This document shows positions 8,097-16,830 of a DNA stretch of 64,000 nt, in pieces. Under the pieces are notes generated by a model. It saw nothing but the letters and a program-made list of their open reading frames with translations. It was not told the origin of the DNA and searched no databases. Origin of the DNA: Verrucomicrobiales bacterium (GTDB lineage: Bacteria; Verrucomicrobiota; Verrucomicrobiia; Limisphaerales; CAIMTB01); contig JAEUHG010000083.1 in assembly GCA_016795425.1 (NCBI GenBank), positions 28,106-92,105 of the forward strand, written 5' to 3'. The stretch's first letter is position 1. Each line of letters starts with the position of its first letter. Made by a program: the position numbers and the translations under genes.

Positions 8097-8795
8097 ATGG
8101 GCGCGTTTGCCACGACCCATTGGTCGGTCATTGTCAGAGCGGCGGACAGCCAGACTCCCGAGGCTGCGTTCGCGATGGAACAGTTATGTCGGACCTACTG
8201 GTATCCGCTTTATGCGTTTGCTCGCCGGCGAGGCCACAGCCACGAGGACGCGAGCGATTTGACGCAAGCGTTTTTCGTCCGGTTTTTGGAGAAGCATTAC
8301 CTTCGATCCGTGGATTCGAAGATGGGAAAATTCCGGACGTTCATGCTCACGTCGATGACGCATTTTCTGGCAAACGAGTGGGACAAGGCGCGTGCCCAGC
8401 GACGTGGTGGCGGTTGCCAGTTCGTTTCCTTCGATGCCGCCGCGGCCGAGGAACGTTATCGGCTCGAGCCGATCCATCACGCGACTCCGGAGTGGATATT
8501 TGAACGACACTGGGCGCAGAGCTTGATTGGGGCGGTGCTGGATAAGCTGGCGGACGAGACCTGCGAGCAGCGGTTCGAAGTTCTGAAGCGATTCCTGCTC
8601 GATTACAAAGGGTCCCTCTCCTACGACGATGCCGCCGCCGCGCTGGGAATCTCCGTCGCGGCCGTCGGGTCGGCCATCCGTCGAATGCGCGAGCGGTTTC
8701 GCGTCCTGCTCTGCATGGAAGTGGCCAACACCGTCGAAGATCCGGCAGGCGTGGAGCCCGAACTTCGTCACCTGCTGGAAGTTCTGAGCCAATAA
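8097..8795 (+). CDS. ECF-type RNA polymerase sigma factor of the PVC 'ATTHWSVI' group
   Basis: 232 aa from ATG 8097. The frame is open further upstream, but the protein family starts right at 'GAFATTHWSVI', so the longer version is rejected. Region sigma-2 covers about residues 30-100 ('YWYPLYAFARRRG', 'DASDLTQAFFVRFLE', 'KFRTFMLTSMTHFLANEWDKARA'). Region sigma-4 covers 165-205, with a helix-turn-helix 'YDDAAAALGISVAAVGSAI'. This group of ECF factors in Planctomycetes and Verrucomicrobia is typically encoded next to Ser/Thr kinases, as here: the kinase starts 90 bp downstream on the same strand. No anti-sigma gene is present, so control through the adjacent kinase is the natural hypothesis. 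The target promoters are unknown; the secreted-protein run starting at 12.6 kb is an obvious candidate. Confidence 0.9.
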   Translation: MGAFATTHWSVIVRAADSQTPEAAFAMEQLCRTYWYPLYAFARRRGHSHEDASDLTQAFFVRFLEKHYLRSVDSKMGKFRTFMLTSMTHFLANEWDKARAQRRGGGCQFVSFDAAAAEERYRLEPIHHATPEWIFERHWAQSLIGAVLDKLADETCEQRFEVLKRFLLDYKGSLSYDDAAAALGISVAAVGSAIRRMRERFRVLLCMEVANTVEDPAGVEPELRHLLEVLSQ

Positions 8796-8885
8796 TCCGG
8801 TCCTTTCGCGGACCGGCGACGACCGGGGCTCGGAAGGCCAATGGAACCACGGGAATTGCCGTGAACCCAAGATAGCGACTCCACG

Positions 8886-11800
8886 ATGAGCTTGCAGGCA
8901 CAACCTCCTGGACGCTGCCCGGAGTGCGGACGGAGTCTGGCTTCGGACGCGCCGCATGGGCTTTGCTCGAACTGCTTGATCGCGGGTGTGCTGGAGGTCG
9001 GTTGGACGGATCTGGCCCCGTTTTCAGGAAATCGCCATGGCGTCCCCCTGCCGCGGAGCTTCGGGGGGTACGAGCTGTTGGAGGAACTCGCGCGCGGCGG
9101 CATGGGAGTCATCTACCGGGCGCGCCAACCGCGATTGAACAGGATCGTCGCTGTGAAAGTGCTGGCGGCGGGCCAATTCGCCTCGGCGGAGTTCTTCGAG
9201 CGTTTTCGCACAGAGACGGAAACGGCAGCGAGTCTGAGTCACCCGAACATCGTTCCCATCTATGAGGTTGGTGAGTGCGAGGGCCAGCCGTTCTTCAGTA
9301 TGCGATTCGTGGAGGGCGGAACCCTCGCGGAACCCCGATCGCAGGTGGGCACTCGATTATCCGAACGCGAGGCGGCGACGCTGTTGGCGAAGCTGTCGCG
9401 GGCGGTTCATTTCGCCCATCAACACGGCGTCCTCCACCGAGATATCAAACCGGGGAACGTCCTGCTCGACTTGGAAGGAGAGCCTCATCTTTCGGATTTC
9501 GGGTTGGCCAAGTTGATCGAGAAGGAAAGTAGTTTAACGCACACCCTGGCCTTGCTGGGGACCCCTAGCTACATGTCCCCGGAACAGGCTCGAGGCGAGG
9601 CGAAACATCTCACCACCGCGGTGGACGTCTATGGTCTGGGAGCTGTGTTTTATCAGATGCTCACCGGACGACCGCCTTTCGAGGGTCAGACGACGGTGGA
9701 TACGGTTCGACAGGTGTTGGAACGCGAGCCGCGGCGGCCTTCGACGTTGCGACGGGGAATTGACCGTGATTTGGAGACCATTTGTCTGAAGTGCCTGGAA
9801 AAGAATCCGGCGCAACGCTACGGCTCTGCCGAGGCACTGGCCGACGAATTGGGCCGCTGGTTGAGGAAGGAGCCCATCCAGGCAAGGCGAAGCACTTGGC
9901 TGGAGAGGATCCTCAAGTGGATCCAGCGGAATCCGAAGATCGCCACGCTGGCGATCCTCCTGCACCTCGTCCTGGCCGCGGGTTTGGCTGGTATCATCCT
10001 CATGAGCGTGCGGTTGTCGGCGGCGAATCGAGACAAGGACAAAGCCAATGTCCAAATAGCGAAAAACCTTCGGGAGTTCGAATGGCAGAGAATCGATGAA
10101 CTGGTGTCGACGTCGAAACGCGGGGTGGCCTTGGCCAATCTCAGCGATTTCCTGCGCCAGGATCCGAGCAATCGAGCCGCGGCGACGAGACTCGTCTCGA
10201 TGCTGAGTCGATGCCGATTCGTCCTTCCCACCATCGCGCCGCTCCGGCACGGGGCGCCCGTCAACTCCCTATCGCTTTCTTCGGACGAACAGCGCGCGTT
10301 GACGTCGTCGGTTGATGGCGAGTGTCACCTGTGGGATCTGGCCGATGGCAAGAAACTGGCGACGCTCCCGCATCGGGTCAAAGTCAACGAAGTCGTGTTG
10401 GTGGCCGAAGATCGGATGGCTCTGAGCACATGCCAGGACGGATCGTTTTGGCTTTGGGACCTGAGTCAGGAGCAAGTTCTGTTCGAATTTCCCAAGGCGC
10501 CCAACGTCAAGATCGGCGCGGTCGTCAGCCGCGACGGTCGGCGCGCCGCGTTGATCGACTCCGAATCCTCCATGCAGGTCTGGGATTTGCCGACGCAGCA
10601 GCGGGTCGGCCCCTCGCTCACCATGCCGTCCGGCGTGTTGCGGGCCATGTTCGGCCGGGACGCCGACACGCTCGCCATCAGCAGCGCGGATGGCACGATC
10701 AGGATTTGGCGCCTGCGGGGGGCGGTGCCAATGGTTTCCGAATTCAAAGTCTCCGGCGAACCGACCTGTTTGGAGTTCAGCTTGGATGGCGGCGTCTTGG
10801 CGGTTTCCCGGCAGGGATCCGTCACACTCTGGAATGCCGAGGAGGACCGAATGATGCGAGAGTTCGAAGCCTACGACCGACAAATCCTCATGATGGAATT
10901 CAGTCAGGATGGTCGGCGGCTGGTGACCACCGCCTTTGATCGGCCCTTAAAGATCTGGGACATCGCTTTGGGGCAGATGATGGGCCAACCGATCGAGGCC
11001 GAGGGGCCCTTTTCGTATTTCCAGCTGAGTCCAGACGGAGCGCACGTGGCGACCCGATCTCACAACGGGGTCGCCCGCATTTGGGATGCCTTGACAGGAT
11101 TACCGGTGACCGAGTCGTTCGAGCATGAAGGTTCCATTAATGACATGAGGTTGACTCGGGATGGCCGGCGGGTGCTGACCGCTTCCCACGATGGCACGCT
11201 TCAAGTTTGGCAAATGCAAGAAGCAGGTTTCATGGACTCGGTCGTGAAGACGACGGACAATTTTCCCAGTGCCTGCTTCAGCAGGGACGGCCGCTGGGTC
11301 GTGGGGACGACCGAGGATCGGGCTTTGGTATTGGATTGGCGCACCGGTCGGCGGGTGGGCCAACCCATGGCGCACTCCGCACAGATCTACCGATTGTCGA
11401 TTTCGTCCGACGGAACCAAGGTCGCCACTGCCGGCTGGGACAACGTGGGGAGGATCTGGAATCTGCAGACGGGCGAACCGATGACGCCGCCTCTGGTTCA
11501 CGAGCGTCGCCTTTACTCGGTTTCGTTCTCGCCGGACGGACGACTGTTGGCAACGGGATCGGAAGACGAGAGCGCCCGGCTATGGGAGGTGCTGTCCGGA
11601 CGTCCGGTGGGCGCCCCGCTACTCCATCAAGGGGAGGTCATGTGGGTCCGGTTCAGTCCGGATTCGCGCACTCTGTTGACGGCCAGCACGGACGGCACGG
11701 CGCGTCTCTGGTCCTGCGAGGATGGCAAGCCCCTCCTCGGCGAACCGCTCAGGCACAAAGGGACGGTCTGGACCGCCGAGTTCAGTCCGGACGGGCGCCG

Positions 11801-12446
11801 CGTCGTCACGGCCTCGACGGATCGCGCGGCGATCATTTGGGACGCGGCTTCGGGCCGTCGGCTGACGGGGCCTATTCTGCACGAACGCACCGTCTACGCG
11901 GCCCGCTTCAGTCCCGATGGACGCTGCATCCTCACCTGTTCCGAGGACGGGACCGCCCGCATCTGGGACGCCGAGACGGGAGCACCCATTTCTCAGCCGA
12001 TGCGGCATAAGGACCAACTCGCCCAAGGTGAGTTTAGTCCCGACGGTCGATTCGTCGTCACGGGATCCTCGGATGGAGTGGTTCGACTATGGGAAGCGCC
12101 CACTGGCTACCCGGTCAGCGATCCGCTGATGCATGCCGGGTCCATCATGTGTGTTGAGTTCAGCTCGGATGGTCGACACGGCCTCAGCGTCGCCGCGAAG
12201 GACGCCCTTCGGGTCTGGGAAGTCGTGGATCCCCCGCTGCCCGTACCGGGGTGGTTCTGCGCGTTTGTGGAGGCGGTGGCTGGCCGGCGAATGAATGCGC
12301 AACGCAATGTGGAGCCGGTCGGTCGGGAAGCCTTGCAGGAGTTCCGCAACCGACGGTCCGAAATCCCAGATCAGGATTTCTACACGCGCTGGGCAAACTG
12401 GTTTCTGAGTGAACGCGTCGAAGGTGCCGGGCCTTCGAGTCCTTAG
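8886..12446 (+). CDS. Transmembrane Ser/Thr protein kinase with N-terminal zinc ribbon and C-terminal WD40 propellers
   Basis: An 1186-aa protein. The N-terminus has a four-cysteine zinc ribbon (CPEC at 11-14, CSNC at 27-30). A Pkn-type kinase domain spans about 62-330: glycine loop '[12 protein letters not shown]' (69-80), Lys91 in VAVK, catalytic 'HRDIKPGN' with Asp186, DFG at 204-206, and 'SPEQA' at 231-235. All catalytic residues are present, so it should be active. One TM helix lies at about 352-374. From about 430 to 1110 there are some 14-15 WD40 repeats of about 42 residues, recurring as 'FSPDGR..(V/L)T.S.D.TARLW', enough for two seven-bladed propellers. With the kinase in the cytosol, the propellers would be outside the membrane as a sensor. 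It is probably co-transcribed with the ECF sigma gene and likely controls it by phosphorylation (inference from genomic pairing). Confidence 0.92.
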   Translation: MSLQAQPPGRCPECGRSLASDAPHGLCSNCLIAGVLEVGWTDLAPFSGNRHGVPLPRSFGGYELLEELARGGMGVIYRARQPRLNRIVAVKVLAAGQFASAEFFERFRTETETAASLSHPNIVPIYEVGECEGQPFFSMRFVEGGTLAEPRSQVGTRLSEREAATLLAKLSRAVHFAHQHGVLHRDIKPGNVLLDLEGEPHLSDFGLAKLIEKESSLTHTLALLGTPSYMSPEQARGEAKHLTTAVDVYGLGAVFYQMLTGRPPFEGQTTVDTVRQVLEREPRRPSTLRRGIDRDLETICLKCLEKNPAQRYGSAEALADELGRWLRKEPIQARRSTWLERILKWIQRNPKIATLAILLHLVLAAGLAGIILMSVRLSAANRDKDKANVQIAKNLREFEWQRIDELVSTSKRGVALANLSDFLRQDPSNRAAATRLVSMLSRCRFVLPTIAPLRHGAPVNSLSLSSDEQRALTSSVDGECHLWDLADGKKLATLPHRVKVNEVVLVAEDRMALSTCQDGSFWLWDLSQEQVLFEFPKAPNVKIGAVVSRDGRRAALIDSESSMQVWDLPTQQRVGPSLTMPSGVLRAMFGRDADTLAISSADGTIRIWRLRGAVPMVSEFKVSGEPTCLEFSLDGGVLAVSRQGSVTLWNAEEDRMMREFEAYDRQILMMEFSQDGRRLVTTAFDRPLKIWDIALGQMMGQPIEAEGPFSYFQLSPDGAHVATRSHNGVARIWDALTGLPVTESFEHEGSINDMRLTRDGRRVLTASHDGTLQVWQMQEAGFMDSVVKTTDNFPSACFSRDGRWVVGTTEDRALVLDWRTGRRVGQPMAHSAQIYRLSISSDGTKVATAGWDNVGRIWNLQTGEPMTPPLVHERRLYSVSFSPDGRLLATGSEDESARLWEVLSGRPVGAPLLHQGEVMWVRFSPDSRTLLTASTDGTARLWSCEDGKPLLGEPLRHKGTVWTAEFSPDGRRVVTASTDRAAIIWDAASGRRLTGPILHERTVYAARFSPDGRCILTCSEDGTARIWDAETGAPISQPMRHKDQLAQGEFSPDGRFVVTGSSDGVVRLWEAPTGYPVSDPLMHAGSIMCVEFSSDGRHGLSVAAKDALRVWEVVDPPLPVPGWFCAFVEAVAGRRMNAQRNVEPVGREALQEFRNRRSEIPDQDFYTRWANWFLSERVEGAGPSSP

Positions 12447-12563
12447 GAATACTCGACGGCTCTGGTGCCGACCCATCCTGCACGGGATCGGCGCGGCGAG
12501 AAGGTCGTGAGCGTTGCTCTCACCAGAACTCGCCGGAGGTCTGCCTTGGCAGCCGGAAGCACC

Positions 12564-12582
12564 TTCTCGAATTTTTCGAGAA
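12564..12582. promoter_or_regulatory. Perfect inverted repeat upstream of the secreted-protein operon
   Basis: TTCTCGAA, 3-nt spacer TTT, TTCGAGAA: an 8-bp perfect dyad ending 40 nt before the ATG at 12623. It could be an operator or an mRNA hairpin in the leader. No protein can be assigned. Confidence 0.45.
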
Positions 12583-12592
12583 TGGAATTCCA
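12583..12592. promoter_or_regulatory. 10-bp palindrome directly after the first dyad
   Basis: TGGAATTCCA is fully self-complementary and abuts the inverted repeat at 12564-12582, giving two adjacent dyads within 29 bp. The gap 12447-12622 otherwise holds no gene. A good SD (GAGGTGA, 12610-12616) follows, 6 nt before the ATG at 12623. Confidence 0.35.
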
Positions 12593-12622
12593 GAAATTGC
12601 TTCTAACCCGAGGTGAACACCT

Positions 12623-14548
12623 ATGTGCAACCTCGGTCGACGGAGCTCTTGGCGCCCGGCATTACCCAGCCGTCCCTTCCTGTGGTTTCTCCTCGCGCTG
12701 GCGGGAGGATGGACCGGGTTGGCGAGGGCGCAATGGGTCACCCAAACCAACGTGCTGACCGGCGGGTGGAACGGTGTGTTCCTGCAGGTGGATGCCTCCC
12801 ACGCGACCTTGGATGATTTGGTGGGCAACGATCCCGGCAATCCGATCACCGAGGTTTGGTATTGGCAGCCGTCCTTGCCAACGGGGCAATTCACTGACTC
12901 CCCGCAAAGGCCGGCAGACACGGCAAGTCAGTGGTCGAGTTGGAAGCGACTCACGGGTCCAACCTCGCCGCTCAAGCGGCTTCATGGCAACGCGGCCTAC
13001 GCGGTCCGGGTCACCAACAGCGTCACCTCGTACGCTTGGAAAGTGAAGGGCCGCCCGGTGGTGCCGACGTATCGATGGACCATGACGGGCCTCAATTTTC
13101 TGGGTTTTCCCATTCCCGCGAATCGGACGCCAACTTTGGAGGCGCTCTTTACACCGGCCCCGGGTCTCTTGGCCAACGCCGAGGTGTACCGATATCAGGG
13201 GAACAACCTCGGACCCAACAACCCGAGACTTGTCGACAACGTTCGGACCACGACCGCGACTCGGGATCAGGCTTTCTGGATCCGGGCGGGCGAGAACTAC
13301 AATCAGTACTTTGGGCCGGTTCAGATCGTGGGTATTCCGTCCAAGGGGATCGGATTCGGAGACACGCGCAGTCAGGTGAATCTGCGCATCAAGAATGCCG
13401 CCAACGTTCCAATGGTCGTCGATTTGCGACAATTAGCTTCCGAGTCGCCGCCGGTGGGTCAGCCGAGCATTCAGGGAGCGCCCACCTTGCTCCTCCGAGG
13501 TCCGCTCAACACGACGAATCTGAGTTACGGCTATACCAATCTCGCGGCGGGACCGCAGCAATGGAGCTTGGCCGCGGCCGGCCAGCCGGGTTCCGAAGTG
13601 GAGCTGGTGGTTGGGTTGAACCGGTCCACGATGTCAGGCAATCCAGGCGCCGTCTTCGCCAGTGTCCTTCGCCTCACTGACTCACTCGGCCTGTCGCAAA
13701 TCGATATTGCGGTTTCCGCGGAGAAATCATCGGCCGCCGGACTTTGGCTGGGCGGCGCCGTCATCAACCAGGTCAGTCATTATTTAAAGACCTATGCGAA
13801 AGCGAGCAACGCCGACGAATTGACGGCGCTGCTGGATCGCCTGCAACTTGCCGAAGGAGCCAATGGATTCCATTACGAGACGGATCCAGCCACCCGTCGG
13901 GTGCTCGTGTTTGGCGGGCCTGAGCAGAAGAGCGGCTCCTACCTGTTGGACGGACCCATCAAAGTGGATTCCGGAACCGTCGCCCAACCGTTTCCACTGC
14001 GGCTCATCATTCATAACGACGGCACCAACTCCCGCCTGTTGCAGAAGGTCTTCGTCGGGATCGGGCTCAGTTCGAATGCGATCACAACCACGCGAGAGGG
14101 ATTGCTATTGCCCTCGGCGATCTCGGACGCGCGAAGAATCAGTTGTGTCCATTTGCCGACATCGGCCGGGAATGTGCCATGGGACTTCACTGGCGCGATG
14201 GCGGCGGGGCAGGGCCTGACGGTGACGGTTCCGGTTTCATTTGATGATGCGTCATCCAATCCTTTTCTGCACACCTACCACCCCGATCACGACAATCTCG
14301 ACGCGCAATTTGCGGCGGCGCTGCCGCGAGGCGCGGAGTCTTACGGCATCACGCGTCGGTTGACGTTGAGTTTCACCACTCCCTCGGATGATTTCACCAG
14401 TCTGACCCAAGGCAGCCAGGATCTCGTTGGCCAGTATTCCGAAGTGGTCACCTTTCAAGCACGCGGGGTCCAGGCTCGGGAGTTCAACCTTCTCGGGACC
14501 TTTCAACTCAAGCAGCTGAATCATATCGGCAACCTGACGACTCAATGA
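12623..14548 (+). CDS. Exported protein of unknown function, first gene of the secreted-protein run
   Basis: 641 aa; ATG 12623 has an SD (GAGGTGA) 6 nt upstream. The signal peptide spans about 1-36 ('FLWFLLALAGG' then 'ARAQ'). I recognise no catalytic family. Residues about 37-240 contain an aromatic-rich beta module ('WVTQTNVLTGGWNGVFLQ', 'YRWTMTGLNFLGFPIP', 'QAFWIRAG'). The following ~400 residues look like stacked beta-sandwich domains, with a segment resembling an extracellular structural module ('LLLRGPLNTTNLSYGYTNL'). There are no further TM segments, so it is probably secreted or surface-bound. It begins a same-strand series of five exported proteins with gaps of 49, 28, 25 and 11 bp, which indicates an operon. 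Codon use and GC look like the neighbours. Confidence 0.7.
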   Translation: MCNLGRRSSWRPALPSRPFLWFLLALAGGWTGLARAQWVTQTNVLTGGWNGVFLQVDASHATLDDLVGNDPGNPITEVWYWQPSLPTGQFTDSPQRPADTASQWSSWKRLTGPTSPLKRLHGNAAYAVRVTNSVTSYAWKVKGRPVVPTYRWTMTGLNFLGFPIPANRTPTLEALFTPAPGLLANAEVYRYQGNNLGPNNPRLVDNVRTTTATRDQAFWIRAGENYNQYFGPVQIVGIPSKGIGFGDTRSQVNLRIKNAANVPMVVDLRQLASESPPVGQPSIQGAPTLLLRGPLNTTNLSYGYTNLAAGPQQWSLAAAGQPGSEVELVVGLNRSTMSGNPGAVFASVLRLTDSLGLSQIDIAVSAEKSSAAGLWLGGAVINQVSHYLKTYAKASNADELTALLDRLQLAEGANGFHYETDPATRRVLVFGGPEQKSGSYLLDGPIKVDSGTVAQPFPLRLIIHNDGTNSRLLQKVFVGIGLSSNAITTTREGLLLPSAISDARRISCVHLPTSAGNVPWDFTGAMAAGQGLTVTVPVSFDDASSNPFLHTYHPDHDNLDAQFAAALPRGAESYGITRRLTLSFTTPSDDFTSLTQGSQDLVGQYSEVVTFQARGVQAREFNLLGTFQLKQLNHIGNLTTQ

Positions 14549-14597
14549 ACCCGGTGGCACCGATCAAGTCACGACCCAACTCCCCCCTCTCACCCTC

Positions 14598-16802
14598 ATG
14601 AACGACGTCCTGATACGCCTCAATCGAGTTATGAATGTCTGCGGCTTACTCCCTTGGATCCATCGCTACAGCTGGTTCGTGCGGACTTGGGATTTCCCGT
14701 TGCTCTGCGGGATGCTTCTTATTCTCGGACTTCGACATGTTCAGGCAGCGCCTCCCGAGTTGATGACCTACCAGGGTTTTCTCGTGGACGCCAATGGCGA
14801 GGCTTTGGCGACAAACGCGCCCGCCAATTATCCGGTCATCTTCCGAGTCTTCAGCACGGCGGGGGGTGGAGATCCCTTGTGGGCGGAGCAACAGATCGTG
14901 ACGGTGGACCGGGGTAACTTCAGTGTGATGCTCGGCGAGGGGACTCCCGTCAGTGGGCAGCCGCGGCCGGCTCTTTCGACGCTATTCGCCGGACCCAACT
15001 CCGCCGATCGCTACATGAGTCTTTCGGTGACGATTGGGAGCACCACATCGGAAATGCTGCCCCGACTCCGCCTGTTGCCGGCTCCCTACGCGTTCCAAGC
15101 GTCGTCCGCAAGTTCCCTGGTAAATGCCGCCGGGGCGAAAGTGCTCAGCGCGGGCGTGGCTGGATTGGAAGTGGTCGGAGGGATGAGTGCTTCGGGTGGT
15201 TTGACTTTGGGCGGCGCGCTGTCGGCGACTGCGCTCGATATCTCGGGGGTGACTACCGTCAATTCGCCGTTTTCAATCAGGCCCCAGGGCGGGAATGAGG
15301 GAGCGGAGATCGTGATGCAAGGGACCGGTGCCAGCAATCCCGAGTGGCGTTTTGACACGGCCGGCAACCAAATCCGATTCCACAGCGGCGGAATCAGCAG
15401 GTTTTCAGTGGATACCGCAGGCAACGCGCTGGTCGGTGGAAACCTCGGAATTGGCGTGGCTGCTCCCACCGCCCGACTGCACGTCGGCGGGCCGATGAAA
15501 ATCGAGGGCATCAACACCCTGGAATTCGGCGCCGGTGTTGCGGGCAAGCAAGCGGATGCTGGGCGGGTGGGCTACCAGGTCTTCAGCGGTGATGCCTTGG
15601 ACGTCGTGGGGGCGGGGACCTCGGGGCTCAACCGCAAGGTCAAGTTTTGGGCGGAAGGCGGTTCAGATTTCAGCGGAAGTGTAAATGTGAACGGCGCCGT
15701 CCGTGCCCGAGGTGGCGGGCCCGGGGCTTCCGGTTCGCTGAATAATGGCTTCGCGTTCACCGGCAATGGCGGGGACAACGACGGCGGCATGTTCAGTTCG
15801 GCGGATGGCCAGCTGGAGTTCTATGGCAATGCCCAGGAGCGGATCCGGATCACTACGAGCGGCCTTGTCGGTATCGGGACGACCACGCCCGGCGGGCGTT
15901 TGGAGGTGAACGGCGATGTCAGGGTCGTCGGCTCCAACCCCCTTGAATTCGGCGCTGGCGTCGGTGGCAAAGAGGCGAGTGCCGGTAAAATTGGCTATGG
16001 GACCTTCACCCCTGGCGCCCTGGATATTGTCGGGGCCGGCACCACGTTCGCGAACCGACGAGTGAAGGTGTGGGCCGAGGGCGGCGCGGAGTTCACGGGA
16101 AACGTGGGCGTCAGGACGGCGACTCCTTTGGACGCGGTGCATGTGCGTGGTGGCGCGCTACGAATCGACGACGGCGCACCCAATCGGTGGTTCCGCATGT
16201 ACCGGGTGCCGGAAGGTCTCGTTTTCGAGGGCAATTCTTTGAGAAACCCCAACAACCAACCTTCACCGGGTTTGGGGCGGGCGATTTGGGATGGCGACGG
16301 AAACCTCGACAGCTTCTCGGATCGTCGACTGAAGAAGGACATCGTCGATGCGGAGTCTGTCTTGGCGCGGATCATGCGATTGCAGGTCCGGAGATTTCAT
16401 TGGACCAACCAGCTGGCTGACGATCCCAAGGTGTTCGGCGTCATCGCCCAGGAAGTGGAGCCATTGTTTCCCGAACTGGTTCGGCACGTGACCGATCTTG
16501 ACGGGAGCGACGAGAAGTTGATGACGGTCAAGCAGGGCGCCTTCGGATTGATCGCCGCCAAGGCGGTGCAGGAATTGAAGGCGGAGAAGGACACCGAGGT
16601 GACTTCTCTGCAGCGTGAAGTGCGTGAACTCAAGGAAGAGGTGGCTTCATTGAAGAGTCAGTTAAGCCGGACCGCCCGGGTGGAGTCACTCCAGCAGGAA
16701 CTTGATGAGCTGAAACAAGCCGTGCGTCAGATGGCGGGAAACGAGAGGCAAACGCCGCCGCCTGACGGTCCTGGGTTCGGCGAGGTGATCGCGGCGCGCT
16801 AG
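14598..16802 (+). CDS. Exported tailspike/fibre-like protein with C-terminal S74 intramolecular chaperone domain
   Basis: 734 aa; a hydrophobic export signal at about 33-50 is preceded by an unusually long, charged N-region. Residues about 50-170 resemble the verrucomicrobial fibre head ('PELMTYQGFLVDANGEALA'). The middle is rich in Gly/Ser/Val, like trimeric fibres, and has a repeat of about 60 residues at 308 and 449. The C-terminus from about 575 is a Peptidase_S74 domain: 'FSDRRLKKDIVDAE' with the Ser and Lys of the self-cleavage dyad, 'RRFHWTN', 'FGVIAQEVEPLFPELV'. A coiled coil follows from about 655 to 715 ('LQREVRELKEEVASLKSQL'). In phage endosialidases this domain trimerises the fibre and is then auto-cleaved. 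Here it lies in a chromosomal operon with no phage genes around it. Confidence 0.85.
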   Translation: MNDVLIRLNRVMNVCGLLPWIHRYSWFVRTWDFPLLCGMLLILGLRHVQAAPPELMTYQGFLVDANGEALATNAPANYPVIFRVFSTAGGGDPLWAEQQIVTVDRGNFSVMLGEGTPVSGQPRPALSTLFAGPNSADRYMSLSVTIGSTTSEMLPRLRLLPAPYAFQASSASSLVNAAGAKVLSAGVAGLEVVGGMSASGGLTLGGALSATALDISGVTTVNSPFSIRPQGGNEGAEIVMQGTGASNPEWRFDTAGNQIRFHSGGISRFSVDTAGNALVGGNLGIGVAAPTARLHVGGPMKIEGINTLEFGAGVAGKQADAGRVGYQVFSGDALDVVGAGTSGLNRKVKFWAEGGSDFSGSVNVNGAVRARGGGPGASGSLNNGFAFTGNGGDNDGGMFSSADGQLEFYGNAQERIRITTSGLVGIGTTTPGGRLEVNGDVRVVGSNPLEFGAGVGGKEASAGKIGYGTFTPGALDIVGAGTTFANRRVKVWAEGGAEFTGNVGVRTATPLDAVHVRGGALRIDDGAPNRWFRMYRVPEGLVFEGNSLRNPNNQPSPGLGRAIWDGDGNLDSFSDRRLKKDIVDAESVLARIMRLQVRRFHWTNQLADDPKVFGVIAQEVEPLFPELVRHVTDLDGSDEKLMTVKQGAFGLIAAKAVQELKAEKDTEVTSLQREVRELKEEVASLKSQLSRTARVESLQQELDELKQAVRQMAGNERQTPPPDGPGFGEVIAAR
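15519..16115 (+). repeat. Internal duplication in the S74 fibre gene
   Basis: Two units of roughly 170 bp start at 15519 and 15942, 423 bp apart. At protein level both read LEFGAGV-GK-A-AG--GY, then GALD-VGAGT or DALD-VGAGT, then R-VK-WAEGG. The intervening sequence differs. The units fit a duplicated fibre segment. Confidence 0.65.
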
Positions 16803-16830
16803 GCGGGTAACCGTTCAACCTGACTGCGCC

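Noticed and set aside
14598..16802. A prophage, suggested by the tailspike-type S74 domain
   Set aside because: No capsid, terminase, tail, integrase or lysis gene is found within 15 kb on either side. The protein has a bacterial export signal.
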